From positions 1,996,001 through 2,060,000 of the forward strand of contig NZ_WTZA01000001.1 of NCBI RefSeq assembly GCF_009827495.1: a stretch of 64,000 nucleotides of DNA, read 5' to 3'. Below are positions 38,688 to 52,362 of the stretch, in pieces. Made by a program: the position numbers and the translations under genes. Every line of letters begins with the position of its first letter. The stretch's first letter is position 1. This stretch comes from Tsuneonella aeria. Its GTDB lineage: Bacteria; Pseudomonadota; Alphaproteobacteria; Sphingomonadales; Sphingomonadaceae. A model generated the notes under the pieces. The model was not told the DNA's origin and did no database searches. It was given only the letters and a program-made list of their open reading frames with translations.

Positions 38688-39371
38688 ATGGACGCCGACA
38701 ATCTCCCCCCGGGCTGGCGCCAGGCGCTGGGCCCCGCGATGGCAGCCCCCGCCCTGCACGACCTGATCGCGTGGCTGGATGCCGAGGAGGCGGCGGGCAA
38801 GGCGATCTTCCCGCCCGGCGATTGCCGGCTGCGTGCCTTCGCCCTGACGCCGCTCGACGCGGTGCGGGTGGTGATCCTCGGCCAGGACCCGTATCACGGG
38901 ATCGGCCAAGCGATGGGCCTATGCTTCGCCGTGCCGGAAGGCGTGGCGGTGCCGCCCAGCCTCGCCAATATCTACCGCGAACTGGAAAGCGACTGCGGCA
39001 TTCCACGCCCCGGACACGGCGACCTGCAGGCCTGGGCACGGCAGGGCGTGCTGCTGCTCAATACCGCGCTGACCGTGGAGGCCGGCAAGGCGGGCAGCCA
39101 CGCCGGACTTGGGTGGGAGGCGCTGACCGATGCCGCCATCGCCGCCGTCGCCGCGCGTCCGGAACCCACCGTGTTCATCCTGTGGGGCGCCCACGCGCAG
39201 GCCAAGGCAGACCGGGTCGCAGGTGTTTCCGACGGGCGCCATCTCGTGATCCGGAGCCCGCACCCGAGCCCGCTCTCCGCGTATCGCGGGTTTTTCGGCT
39301 CGCGCCCTTTTAGCCGCGCCAACACTTTCCTGCTGGCCAACGGGCGGGGCGCCATCGACTGGCAGCCCTGA
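38688..39371 (+). CDS. ung: Uracil-DNA glycosylase
   Basis: Ung removes uracil from DNA at the start of base-excision repair. Family-1 motifs are complete: the water-activating motif VVILGQDPYHG with Asp67, LLLNTALTVEAGKAGSHAGLGW, WGAHAQAKA and the DNA-intercalating HPSPLSAYRGFFGSRPFS loop with its catalytic His. At 227 residues it has the usual length. The ATG at 38688 is chosen because the frame upstream has no family match. The gene is transcribed alone between rnd and a convergent lipoprotein gene. Confidence 0.96.
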   Translation: MDADNLPPGWRQALGPAMAAPALHDLIAWLDAEEAAGKAIFPPGDCRLRAFALTPLDAVRVVILGQDPYHGIGQAMGLCFAVPEGVAVPPSLANIYRELESDCGIPRPGHGDLQAWARQGVLLLNTALTVEAGKAGSHAGLGWEALTDAAIAAVAARPEPTVFILWGAHAQAKADRVAGVSDGRHLVIRSPHPSPLSAYRGFFGSRPFSRANTFLLANGRGAIDWQP

Positions 39372-39408
39372 CCGCGCGGAGGACGGACCCGCCGCGCGGC
39401 CAAGTGGG

Positions 39409-40335
39409 TCAGCTGGCGATCACCGAGCCGATGAATTCCCGGCCGTCCGTGTGCGCGACGTTGAAGATGAGGACCATCTCTTCGCGCGACGGACCGGCGA
39501 GCGCGCCCACGAACGTGCCCTTGAAGCCGTTGGCCGTATCGTCGATCGCGCCCGAAACGCCTTCGCTGGCGCTGAGTGTGGCGGAAATCGGCAGCACCGC
39601 GCGCACTGTGGCGACGCCGTTCACCGTCTCCAGGATCTGGATCGACCCGGTGAGCTTCTTGTCGCTGGCGGTGACGGTGAAGGTCGATGGCGAGGCGGTG
39701 AACGTGCTGGTGGCGGCCCCCGGCTTGCCGCCGGCTACTTCGGCTGTGCCCGTGTAGCTCAGGTTCGAGGTAATGGCGCTTGTCGTGCTGACCTCGTTGA
39801 AGAACAGGGTCACCCGGTTGCTGCGCAGCGTTCCATTGACCGATTCGCGCACGAAGTTTTCGATCCGATGGTACGTCACGCGCAACACGTGCTGGAAGGG
39901 GCGTTCCAGCACGATCCCGTCGTTGCCTTTGCGATACGTGCGGCGGGTGGCCGTATCGGTCTGGCGGTCAGCGGCGCCGAAGGTGCTGAGCGTGGCGCTG
40001 TCAGGCCAGCTGAACGCGACGCTTTCAGGCGAGACAGCATAAGTGATCCCGCTCTGCCCGTCACGACGCATGCCGTCGCTCCACACCTCGGCCCCGCCGG
40101 TCGGGGTGAAGTAGGCGAAGATATAGGACGCGTTGGTCGCCGTGTCGGTGAACGCCTTGGAGAAGTCGAAGTCGATCGCCACCGGCGCGGGGGTGGGGGT
40201 CGGGCTGGGGGAAGCGGTCGGCGAAGGAGTGGGAGTGGGCGCAGGCGATGAATCGTCGTCACCGCCGCCAAAGCAACCGGCGAGAAGGGCGCAGCTCACG
40301 GCAGCGCTCAGCATAAGTCCAATCTTGCGGCGCAC
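39409..40335 (-). CDS. Predicted lipoprotein with Pro/Thr/Ser-rich linker and beta-rich C-terminus
   Basis: A GTG at 40335, with GAGGGAG 7 bases upstream, gives 308 residues; a second GTG two codons earlier sits too close to the ribosome site. The signal peptide ends in lipobox LLAGC. A low-complexity linker of Thr-Pro/Ser-Pro repeats (about residues 30-52) tethers a domain rich in Thr, Ser and beta-strand text. The final part (GFKGTFVGALAGPSREEMVL) faintly recalls the C-terminal barrel of transferrin-binding-protein-like lipoproteins, which would suggest a surface-exposed beta-barrel. I cannot confirm the family. It is 137 bases downstream of gltD on the same strand. Confidence 0.72.
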   Translation of the reverse strand: MRRKIGLMLSAAVSCALLAGCFGGGDDDSSPAPTPTPSPTASPSPTPTPAPVAIDFDFSKAFTDTATNASYIFAYFTPTGGAEVWSDGMRRDGQSGITYAVSPESVAFSWPDSATLSTFGAADRQTDTATRRTYRKGNDGIVLERPFQHVLRVTYHRIENFVRESVNGTLRSNRVTLFFNEVSTTSAITSNLSYTGTAEVAGGKPGAATSTFTASPSTFTVTASDKKLTGSIQILETVNGVATVRAVLPISATLSASEGVSGAIDDTANGFKGTFVGALAGPSREEMVLIFNVAHTDGREFIGSVIAS

Positions 40336-40472
40336 GGTCACGCTCCCTCGTCCAGAATTATCGGGCCCGCGCATCGCGGGCGGAAGCGGGCGACTAGCGG
40401 CCTTGGCGAAGGTCCCGCAAGTGCTTTGCGACAGATGCCGCCGCCGGCAGCCGGCAGCCAGTCCGGAGCGGC

Positions 40473-41909
40473 TCAGCGGGGCAGGTCGCTGCGCCCCATC
40501 AGCGCGGTGTCGACCGCATGCGCCGCCTGGCGCCCTTCGCGGAGCGCCCAGACTACCAGGCTCTGTCCCCGCCGCATGTCGCCGCAGGCGAACACGCCAT
40601 TTTCGCTGGTGGCATAAGTGATGGTGTCTGCCCGGACGTTGCCGCGCGCGTCGAGTGCCGCGCCCGACTGGTCGATCAGACCTGCGGTGCGCGGCCCGAT
40701 AAAGCCCATCGCCAGCAGGATGAGGTCGGCCGGAATATTGAACGCGCTGCCGGGAACTTCGGTCATCTGGCCGCCGCTCCACTCCACGCGCACGCATTCG
40801 AGCCCGGTCACCGCGCCGCCTTCGCCCGTCACGCGCTTGGCAAGGACCGCCCAGTCGCGCTCCGCGCCTTCTTCGTGGCTGGTCGAAGTGCGCAGTTTCA
40901 GCGGCCAGTGCGGCCAGGTCAGCGCCTTGTCCTCACGCTCCGGCGGGCGCGGCATGATTTCAAGTTGCACGACGCTCGCCGCGCCCTGCCGGTTGGAGGT
41001 GCCGACGCAGTCCGAGCCGGTATCCCCGCCGCCGATCACGACGACCCGCTTGCCCGTGGCGATCAGGCTGCCGCGCGGAGCGGCGCGCACTTCGTCATCG
41101 CCAGCGTTGCGCTTGTTCTGCTGGGTCAGGAATTCCATCGCCAGGCGCACGCCCGAAAGCTCTGCCCCGGGGATTTGGAGCTGGCGCGGTTCTTCCGCCC
41201 CGCCCGCCAGCACCACCGCGTCGAAATTCTCCTTCAACGAGGCGAACGAGACATCGACGCCCACTTCGGTGCTGGTGCGGAAGCTCACCCCTTCGGCTTC
41301 CATCTGCACCGCGCGCCGGTTGACGAGGTGCTTTTCCATCTTGAAGTCGGGGATGCCGTATCGCAGCAGCCCGCCCACCCGGTCGCTCTTCTCGAACACG
41401 GTCACGGAATGGCCGACCCTTGCGAGCTGCTGGGCGCAGGCGAGGCCCGCCGGACCACTGCCGACGACTGCGACCCGCTTGCCGGTCTTGCGTGCCGGCG
41501 GCTCCGGCACGATCCAACCTTCGCGCCAGCCGCGGTCCACGATCGCGCATTCGATGCTCTTGATCGTGACGGGCTGGTCGATGATGTTGAGAGTGCACGC
41601 CGCCTCACACGGGGCGGGGCAGATGCGCCCCGTGAATTCGGGGAAGTTGTTGGTCGAATGCAGGGAATCGAGCGCGTTCTTCCAGTCGGCTTCGTAGACC
41701 AGGTGGTTCCAGTCCGGGATCAGGTTGTTCACCGGGCAACCATTGTGACAGTATGGAATGCCGCAATCCATGCACCGCGCCGCCTGCAGCCGCAGGTCGG
41801 GCTCGGCATGGGGAATCACGAACTCCTTGTAATGGCGCACCCGTTCCCGGGGATCGGCGTAGCCGCGATCCTTGCGGGCCTGTTCGAGGAAGCCGGTGTC
41901 CTTGCCCAC
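40473..41909 (-). CDS. gltD: Glutamate synthase small subunit
   Basis: GltD passes electrons from NADPH to the large subunit for glutamate formation. The 478-residue protein has the N-terminal cysteine-rich iron-sulfur region ([20 protein letters not shown], about residues 40-60, plus [11 protein letters not shown]), the FAD dinucleotide fold [14 protein letters not shown] and the NADPH fold [15 protein letters not shown], and ends with the [16 protein letters not shown] motif that closes the FAD site. It follows gltB with 31 bases between, so the two are one operon. Confidence 0.97.
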   Translation of the reverse strand: MGKDTGFLEQARKDRGYADPRERVRHYKEFVIPHAEPDLRLQAARCMDCGIPYCHNGCPVNNLIPDWNHLVYEADWKNALDSLHSTNNFPEFTGRICPAPCEAACTLNIIDQPVTIKSIECAIVDRGWREGWIVPEPPARKTGKRVAVVGSGPAGLACAQQLARVGHSVTVFEKSDRVGGLLRYGIPDFKMEKHLVNRRAVQMEAEGVSFRTSTEVGVDVSFASLKENFDAVVLAGGAEEPRQLQIPGAELSGVRLAMEFLTQQNKRNAGDDEVRAAPRGSLIATGKRVVVIGGGDTGSDCVGTSNRQGAASVVQLEIMPRPPEREDKALTWPHWPLKLRTSTSHEEGAERDWAVLAKRVTGEGGAVTGLECVRVEWSGGQMTEVPGSAFNIPADLILLAMGFIGPRTAGLIDQSGAALDARGNVRADTITYATSENGVFACGDMRRGQSLVVWALREGRQAAHAVDTALMGRSDLPR

Positions 41910-41940
41910 GCTTACATGACTCCCTTGTCGTCAGCCCGCA

Positions 41941-46596
<4,656 letters not shown>

Positions 46597-46785
46597 CCTC
46601 TTGCGGTGGCCGGCGCACCTTCAGGGGTGCACTCGGCAACGAACCGCGAGCCGCCGTGCAGCCGGACGCAGCAAAACGATCGCGAAATGCTGCAATGGCG
46701 AAAGGATTCACCGCGTGCAACCGAGCGGGGAGTTGAGCCGGCTAAAGCGCGGCTTTCCCCGCTGCGGCCAGCCGGGTGGCGGCGA

Positions 46786-47571
46786 TCAGGCTGTGCGGCT
46801 CAGGCGCTCAAGCTTCGCCAGCGCATCGCGCAGCGCTTGTTCCGGGAAGTCCGCGCCGGGGCGCGTCGGTGCGCGCGGCGCGGTGAACGGGCTCGCCGTC
46901 GCCGGCGCGCGATGGCTGTCGTTGACGAAAGCGTCTGCGTCGTCATCCGCCAGCAGCGGGGGCTGCGGGGCGGGGTACGCTCGCGCGCCGCGATCCGCCT
47001 CTTCGGCACGGTGGCGCTGGAGGGCGATCGCAAAGCGTTCGACCAGCTCGACCGTGCCGAGCTCGCTCAGGGGACGGCCCTCGACACCCCGCGCGCGCGG
47101 ATGTTCGACCGATTCGTCGTTGGGGCGGTCTTCGGGAGCCATGGTGGCGTCGGTTCCCGCAGGTTCGGCTGCTTCGCAGGGGGCAGCGGCCGGTTCGGGT
47201 TCGTCGAATCCGTCGCTCCCGATGTCCGCCACGGCGAGGATGGGGCGCGTTGGGCCCGTTGGGGACGCCTCCGTTGCCGCGACGCGTGCGCGCGCCTTGG
47301 CGGCGGCGATGCGGCGCGCGACGAACAGGCCGGCGATACCGCCCAGCACGAATGCCGCCAGCACGACCGGGATGCGGGCCCCGGCGTCCACGGCTTCGGC
47401 GATGGCGGCGAGGCCGCTCGACCGGGCGAGGCTCTCCACCAGGGCGACAGGCAGGGCCGTCGCCGCGATCGCGCACAGCGACGCGAGCCACAGGGACACG
47501 ATCACCGGGAATGCGGGGTGCGCGGTGACGGATGCCTGATGCTCCGCCATGCGCGTCTGCTTGTCGCTCAC
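46786..47571 (-). CDS. Membrane protein with two helices and a long acidic, disordered tail
   Basis: Start candidates are GTG 47571 (261 residues) and ATG 47550 (254 residues). The N-terminus holds two membrane helices (PVIVSLWLASLCAIAATALP and PVVLAAFVLGGIAGLFVARR). The remaining 170 residues are rich in Ala, Pro, Glu and Asp with little predicted order, with one short helix-like block (LSELGTVELVERFAIALQRH) and a final FPEQALRDALAKLERLS. It recalls inner-membrane anchors with cytoplasmic tails, but no family is recognised. It sits between gltB (189 bases downstream of the stop) and the exosortase-associated glycosyltransferase on the same strand. Confidence 0.7.
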   Translation of the reverse strand: MSDKQTRMAEHQASVTAHPAFPVIVSLWLASLCAIAATALPVALVESLARSSGLAAIAEAVDAGARIPVVLAAFVLGGIAGLFVARRIAAAKARARVAATEASPTGPTRPILAVADIGSDGFDEPEPAAAPCEAAEPAGTDATMAPEDRPNDESVEHPRARGVEGRPLSELGTVELVERFAIALQRHRAEEADRGARAYPAPQPPLLADDDADAFVNDSHRAPATASPFTAPRAPTRPGADFPEQALRDALAKLERLSRTA

Positions 47572-47618
47572 TCGTCTTGCCCCGTTGCCGTGGGGAGCGC
47601 TGCCCGTCCGCGTGCCGG

Positions 47619-48851
47619 TCAGGCCGCGGCGGGGAGGTCCCCGTTCGCGCGCCGGACTATCAGGTGCCGGTAAACGCTGAGATAACGGCTCACGTTCTCG
47701 GCCCAGTCGTGGTGCGCGGCCACGTGGGCCCGCGCCCGGCCCTGCATCGCGGGCCAATCGGCGCGGTTGTCCACGAGGTCGGCGAGTGCATCGGCGCAAG
47801 CCGCCGGGTCGTCGGGCGGAAACAGCGCGCCGGTGATCCCGTGCGCGATCAGCTCGCGGTGTCCGCCCACGTCGCTGGCCGCCACGATGCGGCCCTGGGC
47901 CATGGCTTCCAGCGGCTTCAGCGGGGTGACGAGTTCGGTCAGCCGGCTCGCTTTGCGCGGATAGGCGAGCACGTCGATGAGGGCGTAGTACCGCTCCACC
48001 TCCGCGTGCGGCACGCGGCCGGTGAAATGGATGGCCTGCGCCGCGGGCGATGCCGCCGCCCGCGCCCGCAGCGCCGTGTCCATCGGCCCGCCGCCGACCA
48101 GCAGCAGCGCGGCGTCAGGGTGGCGCTGGCGCAGGCGGGGGAGGGCGTCGATCAGGTCGTCCAGCCCTTCGTAGTCGTAGAAGCTGCCGATGAAGCCGAT
48201 AACCGGGCCCGGCCCCAGCCCGATCCGCCTGGCCAGCGCATCGTCGCGCGCGGGCGGATCGCCGAACAGCGAAAGGTCTACGCCGTTGGGCGACAGGCCG
48301 ATCTTCCCCGCCGCATGGCCGCGCGCGACGAGATCGTCGCGCAGGCCCGCGCAAATGGTGAACACGGCGTCCGCCTGGGTGACCGCGGCGTTCTCCAGCG
48401 CGCGGGTCAGGCGATAGCGAAGCGAGCCTGCACGGCCCGTGCCGTTGCCTACCGCCGCGTCTTCCCAGAAGGCGCGAATCTCGTAGACCACCGGAATGCC
48501 CAGCGCGCGCCCCGCCTGGAGCGCCGCGTGCCCGCACAGCGCCGGTGAATGCGCGTGGAGCACGTCGGGCCGCCAGTCGCGCGCCACCTGCCCGATGGTG
48601 TCCGCCAGCCGCGCCACCTCGCGCCATTCGCGCAGGCCCGGGGGGCCGCCTGCCGCGCCGGCGGTGCGGTGGAACAGGAGCCCGTCCGCGACCTCCGCCG
48701 CTGCCGGCCCCGGCGCTTCGTGACGCAAGCCGGTCACGCCGCGCACGTCGAGGCCGAGCGCCGCCTGCGCCTTCATGATGGCGCGCGTGCGAAAGGTATA
48801 TCCGCTGTGCAGCGGCAGCGAGTGATCGAGGACGTGGAGCACGCGGGTCAT
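47619..48851 (-). CDS. Exosortase-A-associated glycosyltransferase, GT4 family
   Basis: This 410-residue glycosyltransferase matches the group I recall as the exosortase-A-associated, Daro_2409-type family. The start MTRVLHVLDHSLPLHSGYTF is diagnostic; GT-B fold features follow: FTICAGLRDDLVARG, LSPNGVDLSLF, GFIGSFYDYEGLDDLIDALP, and the nucleotide-sugar donor motif LTPLKPLEAMAQGR-like text (VTPLKPLEAMAQGRIVAASD). A GTG at 48869 with AAGG ahead of it is an alternative start that adds six residues. Such enzymes help build the exopolysaccharide made together with PEP-CTERM proteins. It faces away from the 41-residue protein and ligase genes across a 69-base gap. Confidence 0.87.
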   Translation of the reverse strand: MTRVLHVLDHSLPLHSGYTFRTRAIMKAQAALGLDVRGVTGLRHEAPGPAAAEVADGLLFHRTAGAAGGPPGLREWREVARLADTIGQVARDWRPDVLHAHSPALCGHAALQAGRALGIPVVYEIRAFWEDAAVGNGTGRAGSLRYRLTRALENAAVTQADAVFTICAGLRDDLVARGHAAGKIGLSPNGVDLSLFGDPPARDDALARRIGLGPGPVIGFIGSFYDYEGLDDLIDALPRLRQRHPDAALLLVGGGPMDTALRARAAASPAAQAIHFTGRVPHAEVERYYALIDVLAYPRKASRLTELVTPLKPLEAMAQGRIVAASDVGGHRELIAHGITGALFPPDDPAACADALADLVDNRADWPAMQGRARAHVAAHHDWAENVSRYLSVYRHLIVRRANGDLPAAA

Positions 48852-48920
48852 GGCCCGGAGGAATCGCACGATAGCCTTAACGGCGCGTCAACCGCCGGCT
48901 GGTACCCGCAGCGGCATCCT

Positions 48921-49046
48921 ATGATCGACATGTTCGCCCTCACGCTGACGCACGGCCTGCTGCTGGTCATGGCGCTACGGCTGATCGCGCGGGCCGATCT
49001 CGACCGCGATCCTTCCCCTGCCGAGGATGGCGAGGCGCCGGAATGA
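48921..49046 (+). CDS. 41-residue single-helix membrane protein coupled to the O-glycosylation ligase gene
   Basis: A small frame that would be missed by usual length cut-offs. It begins MIDMFALTLTHGLLLVMALR, a single hydrophobic helix (residues 4-21), followed by a charged tail (LIARADLDRDPSPAEDGEAP). Its TGA overlaps the ATG of the ligase gene (ATGA at 49043-49046), a typical sign of translational coupling. It is the first gene of that transcript. The 41 residues carry no known motif. It could stabilise or regulate the ligase in the membrane; this is inference. Confidence 0.65.
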   Translation: MIDMFALTLTHGLLLVMALRLIARADLDRDPSPAEDGEAPE

Positions 49047-50410
49047 TCGACCTTGCGCTGCTGGCGTTCATCGCGGCGCTGCTGCTGCTGGGGCTGCGGC
49101 GCCCGTTCCTGTGGGTGCTCGCCTATGTCTATATCGACACGCTTTCGCCGCAGACGATCGGGTACGAATACGTTGCCGCCCTCCCGGTCTCGCTGATCGC
49201 GTTCTGCGCGGCGTTTGGCGGCTGGCTGCTGATCGACGGCAAGCACGGCGCGCGCTTCACGTTCCGTCAGGGCCTGCTGCTGGCGCTGCTGGCCCTCTGC
49301 GCCTTCACCACGATGCACGCGGATTTCCCGGAAGCGGCGGCGGCCAAGTGGGACTGGGTATGGAAGGCGCTGGTCTTCGCCATCTTCGTGCCGCTCGCCC
49401 TCACCACCCGGCTGCGGATCGAGGCGGTCCTGCTGACGATGGTGCTGACCGCGGGCGCGATCATCATCGATGGCGGCATCAAGACGGCGACGGGCGGCGG
49501 CGGCTACGGCGTCCTGACGATGTTCGTGAACGACAATACCGGCATCTACGAAAGCTCCACCCTCTCCACGGTGGCCATCGCGATCATCCCGATCATCGTC
49601 TGGCTGATGCGGCACGGCACGGTGTTCCCGCCGGGGCGGGCAGTAAAGCTGTTCGGTTACGCGCTGATCCTGTCATGCCTGCTGATCCCCATCGGGACGG
49701 AGGCGCGCACCGGGCTCCTGTGCGCGGCGGCGCTGGCCGTGCTGCTGCTGCGCGACGTGAAGCGGCGGTTCCTCTACCTCGCCGGCGCGGGCGCTCTCGC
49801 ACTCGTGGCCCTGCCGTTCGTGCCGCAGAGCTACTGGGAGCGGATGGGCACGATCGAGACCCCGGCGGGCGACGAATCGGCCTCCACGCGCATGGCGGTA
49901 TGGGACTGGACGATCGATTACGCCGCGGAGCACCCGCTGGGCGGCGGGTTCGATGCCTATCGCGGCAACAGCTTCACCTACCACCTGCCGCAGCGGGTGG
50001 TGGAAGGCAGCACGGTGTCGATCCGCATGGTCGAGGTGACGGACCGCGCTCGCGCCTATCATTCGGCGGTGTTCGAGATGCTGGGCGAACAGGGGTGGCC
50101 GGGCCTGGTCCTCTGGCTGTGGATTCACGCGCTTGGCCTGTGGCAGATGGAGCGGATCCGCCGGCGGTGGAGGAACCGCACCGGCGCCGGCGAGACATGG
50201 CAGGCGCCGCTGGCCGGCGCGCTGCAGCTGGCCCAGGCAGTCTATCTCGTCGGGTCGCTGTTCCAGGGGATCGCCTATCAGCCGTTCATCCTTACCCTGC
50301 TGGGCGTGCAGTGCGCGCTGTGGACCTGGTGCGGCTGGCCGATTCGCCGGGCAGGCGCGCGCCCGGACGCCACGCCGCGCCCGCGCCGCGCACGGCCCCG
50401 GATGCCGTAA
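49043..50410 (+). CDS. Putative O-glycosylation ligase, exosortase A system
   Basis: A 455-residue polytopic inner-membrane protein of the O-antigen ligase (Wzy/WaaL) superfamily, matching the exosortase-A-associated DUF5935 form I recall (start LALLAFIAALLLLGLRRPFLWVLAYVY shown in part: LRRPFLWVLAYVYIDTLSPQ). About ten helices are visible. A large periplasmic loop holds AVWDWTIDYAAEHPLGGGFDAY, where the family has its conserved residues for glycan transfer. Such proteins are thought to attach or polymerise glycan on PEP-CTERM-type cargo; no cargo or exosortase gene is in the window. It is coupled to the 41-residue gene. Confidence 0.88.
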   Translation: MIDLALLAFIAALLLLGLRRPFLWVLAYVYIDTLSPQTIGYEYVAALPVSLIAFCAAFGGWLLIDGKHGARFTFRQGLLLALLALCAFTTMHADFPEAAAAKWDWVWKALVFAIFVPLALTTRLRIEAVLLTMVLTAGAIIIDGGIKTATGGGGYGVLTMFVNDNTGIYESSTLSTVAIAIIPIIVWLMRHGTVFPPGRAVKLFGYALILSCLLIPIGTEARTGLLCAAALAVLLLRDVKRRFLYLAGAGALALVALPFVPQSYWERMGTIETPAGDESASTRMAVWDWTIDYAAEHPLGGGFDAYRGNSFTYHLPQRVVEGSTVSIRMVEVTDRARAYHSAVFEMLGEQGWPGLVLWLWIHALGLWQMERIRRRWRNRTGAGETWQAPLAGALQLAQAVYLVGSLFQGIAYQPFILTLLGVQCALWTWCGWPIRRAGARPDATPRPRRARPRMP

Positions 50411-50510
50411 CGGCAGCGCCCGCGCCGTTGCACTAGGCGCCGCGCTGCGCCATGAAGCCGCCGCAGCGCGCCCACGGTCGGCGCGGCGGATGGACCAGCA
50501 GGAGGCGCGG

Positions 50511-50960
50511 ATGACCCCGCAGGAAGTCAAGGCCATGGTCGGCCAGAACGTCGGCACCAGCGAATGGGTCGAGATGACGCAGGAACGGATCAACCTGTTC
50601 GCCGACGCGACGGGCGATCACCAGTTCATCCACATCGACGCGGAAAAGGCGAAGATGACCCCGTTTGGGGGGACCATCGCCCACGGGTTCCTGACGCTGT
50701 CGATGATCCCCTACCTCAGCGCCCATTCGGACCTGCCCAAGGTCGACGGCGTGAAAATGGGCGTGAACTACGGCGGCAACAAGACACGGTTCATCTCGCC
50801 CGTCCGCAGCGGCAAGCGCATCCGCGGCCACTGGAAGCTGATCGAGCTTGAAGAAAAACGCCCCGGCCAGTGGCAGCAGACGCACGAGATCACCATCGAG
50901 ATCGAAGGCGAGGACAAGCCCGCCCTGATCACCGAATGGATCATGCAGTTCTTCGTCTAA
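50511..50960 (+). CDS. MaoC-family (R)-specific enoyl-CoA hydratase-like protein
   Basis: A 149-residue single hot-dog domain protein. The motif [19 protein letters not shown] with Asp and His is the hydratase 2 catalytic signature (D-x4-H), followed by [17 protein letters not shown]. These enzymes hydrate enoyl-CoA to (R)-3-hydroxyacyl-CoA or dehydrate it; NodN and PhaJ belong here. The ATG at 50511 is picked because GGAGG lies 8 bases before it; an ATG at 50490 in the same frame is weaker. It precedes the thiolase by 106 bases that contain two hairpin repeats. It could supply monomer for PHA, but that is inferred. Confidence 0.88.
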   Translation: MTPQEVKAMVGQNVGTSEWVEMTQERINLFADATGDHQFIHIDAEKAKMTPFGGTIAHGFLTLSMIPYLSAHSDLPKVDGVKMGVNYGGNKTRFISPVRSGKRIRGHWKLIELEEKRPGQWQQTHEITIEIEGEDKPALITEWIMQFFV

Positions 50961-50968
50961 ACCCGTCA

Positions 50969-51044
50969 CCCGGCGAAAGCCGGGATCGCGTCGCACCCTT
51001 TGGCGACGTCCGACCAAGTCCCACCCGCCCCAGCCTTCGCTGGG
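50969..51044 (+). repeat. Pair of GC-hairpin repeat units between MaoC and thiolase genes
   Basis: Two hairpins 44 bases apart share one layout. The first is CCCGGC-GAAA-GCCGGG (50969-50984), then ATCGCG; the second is CCCAGC-CTTC-GCTGGG (51029-51044), then ATCACG. Both follow the rule CCCRGC, four-base loop, GCYGGGATCRCG. The pattern resembles dispersed short palindromes I know in sphingomonad genomes. The thiolase ribosome site (AGGAAAA) begins about 10 bases later. Confidence 0.6.
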
Positions 51045-51066
51045 ATCACGCATTAGGAAAATTCCC

Positions 51067-52245
51067 ATGTCCCGTGACGCCGTCATCGTTTCCACCGCCC
51101 GCACCCCCATCGGCCGCGCATACAAGGGCGCGTTCAACAACACGCTCGGCCCGACGCTCGGCGCGTTGAGTCTCAAGCCCGCGATCGAGCGGGCCGGCAT
51201 CGAACCGGGCGAAATCGACGACGTGTTGTGGGGCAGCGCGCTGCAGCAGGGCACGCAGTCCAGCAACCTCGCGCGGCTCGTCGCGCTGCGCGCCGGCTGC
51301 CCGATCAGTGTGTCGGGCATGACGATGGACCGCCAGTGCTCCAGCGGGCTGATGAGCATCGCCACCGCCGCCAAGCAGGTGATCACCGACCGGATGGACA
51401 TCGTCGCCGCCGGCGGCCAGGAATCGATCAGCCTGGTCCAGACCAAGGATATGCGCGTGCAGCCCGATCCCGCGCTGATGGCGATGCACGGCGCCATCTA
51501 CATGCCGATGCTGCAAACGGCCGAAACGGTCGCCAGCCGGTACAACATCGGCCGCGACCGGCAGGACGCCTATGGCCTGCAGTCGCAGCAGCGCACCGCC
51601 GCGGCCCAGGCCGCCGGCCTGTTCGATGACGAGATCGTCGAAGTCACCGCCACGATGAAGGTGCAGGACAAGTCGACGGGCGAAATCTCCGACCGCGAGA
51701 TCACGCTGAACAAGGACGAAGGCAATCGCCCGGATACCACGCTGGAAGGGCTCCAGGGCCTGAAGACCGTGATCGAAGGCGGCACGATCACCGCCGGCAA
51801 CGCCAGCCAGCTTTCTGACGGATCGGCCGCGGTCATCGTGATGGAAGCGGGCGTGGCGGCGAAGCGCGGCCTCGCGCCGATGGGCCGCTATGTCGGCATG
51901 GCCGTCGCGGGTACGGAACCGGACGAGATGGGCATCGGCCCGGTCTATGCGATCCCCAAGCTGCTCGACCGGTTCGGGATGAAGATGGACGACATTGGCC
52001 TGTGGGAACTGAACGAGGCATTCGCCGTCCAGGTGCTCTATTGCCAGGACGTGCTGGGCATCCCCAACGAATTGCTGAACGTCAACGGCGGGTCGATCTC
52101 CATCGGGCACCCCTACGGCATGACCGGCGCGCGCTGCGTCGGCCACGCCCTGCGCGAAGGCAAGCGCCGGGGGGCGAAGCATGTCGTGGTGACGATGTGC
52201 GTCGGCGGCGGCATGGGCGCGGCGGGGCTGTTCGAAGTCCTGTAA
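51067..52245 (+). CDS. Acetyl-CoA C-acyltransferase (thiolase)
   Basis: A 392-residue thiolase that condenses or cleaves acyl-CoA with acetyl-CoA. The active site is complete: Cys91 in [13 protein letters not shown], His348 in [12 protein letters not shown], and Cys378 in [15 protein letters not shown]. The [13 protein letters not shown] segment is also typical. Whether it degrades fatty acids (FadA-like) or starts PHB synthesis (PhaA-like) cannot be settled from sequence. Its neighbour is a MaoC hydratase, and phbB and phaZ are in the window. Confidence 0.93.
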   Translation: MSRDAVIVSTARTPIGRAYKGAFNNTLGPTLGALSLKPAIERAGIEPGEIDDVLWGSALQQGTQSSNLARLVALRAGCPISVSGMTMDRQCSSGLMSIATAAKQVITDRMDIVAAGGQESISLVQTKDMRVQPDPALMAMHGAIYMPMLQTAETVASRYNIGRDRQDAYGLQSQQRTAAAQAAGLFDDEIVEVTATMKVQDKSTGEISDREITLNKDEGNRPDTTLEGLQGLKTVIEGGTITAGNASQLSDGSAAVIVMEAGVAAKRGLAPMGRYVGMAVAGTEPDEMGIGPVYAIPKLLDRFGMKMDDIGLWELNEAFAVQVLYCQDVLGIPNELLNVNGGSISIGHPYGMTGARCVGHALREGKRRGAKHVVVTMCVGGGMGAAGLFEVL

Positions 52246-52362
52246 GCGCCCGGCGGCCTATTCCCGTTCGATTCCGCATCGGCCCCCACGCGCATCGCCT
52301 GATTGCGTTGCGGGCCGGGGCGGGGCATCTACCTGCCGTCTGATCCGGCAGGAGAAAGCCGC

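Noticed and set aside
39373..39398. CCGCGCGG repeats after ung as a possible terminator
   Set aside because: The octamer is self-palindromic and no T-run follows, so hairpin function is not supported.
46597..46785. 189-base gap before gltB, checked for a small gene or RNA
   Set aside because: No supported frame, structure or repeat; most likely the gltB promoter region.
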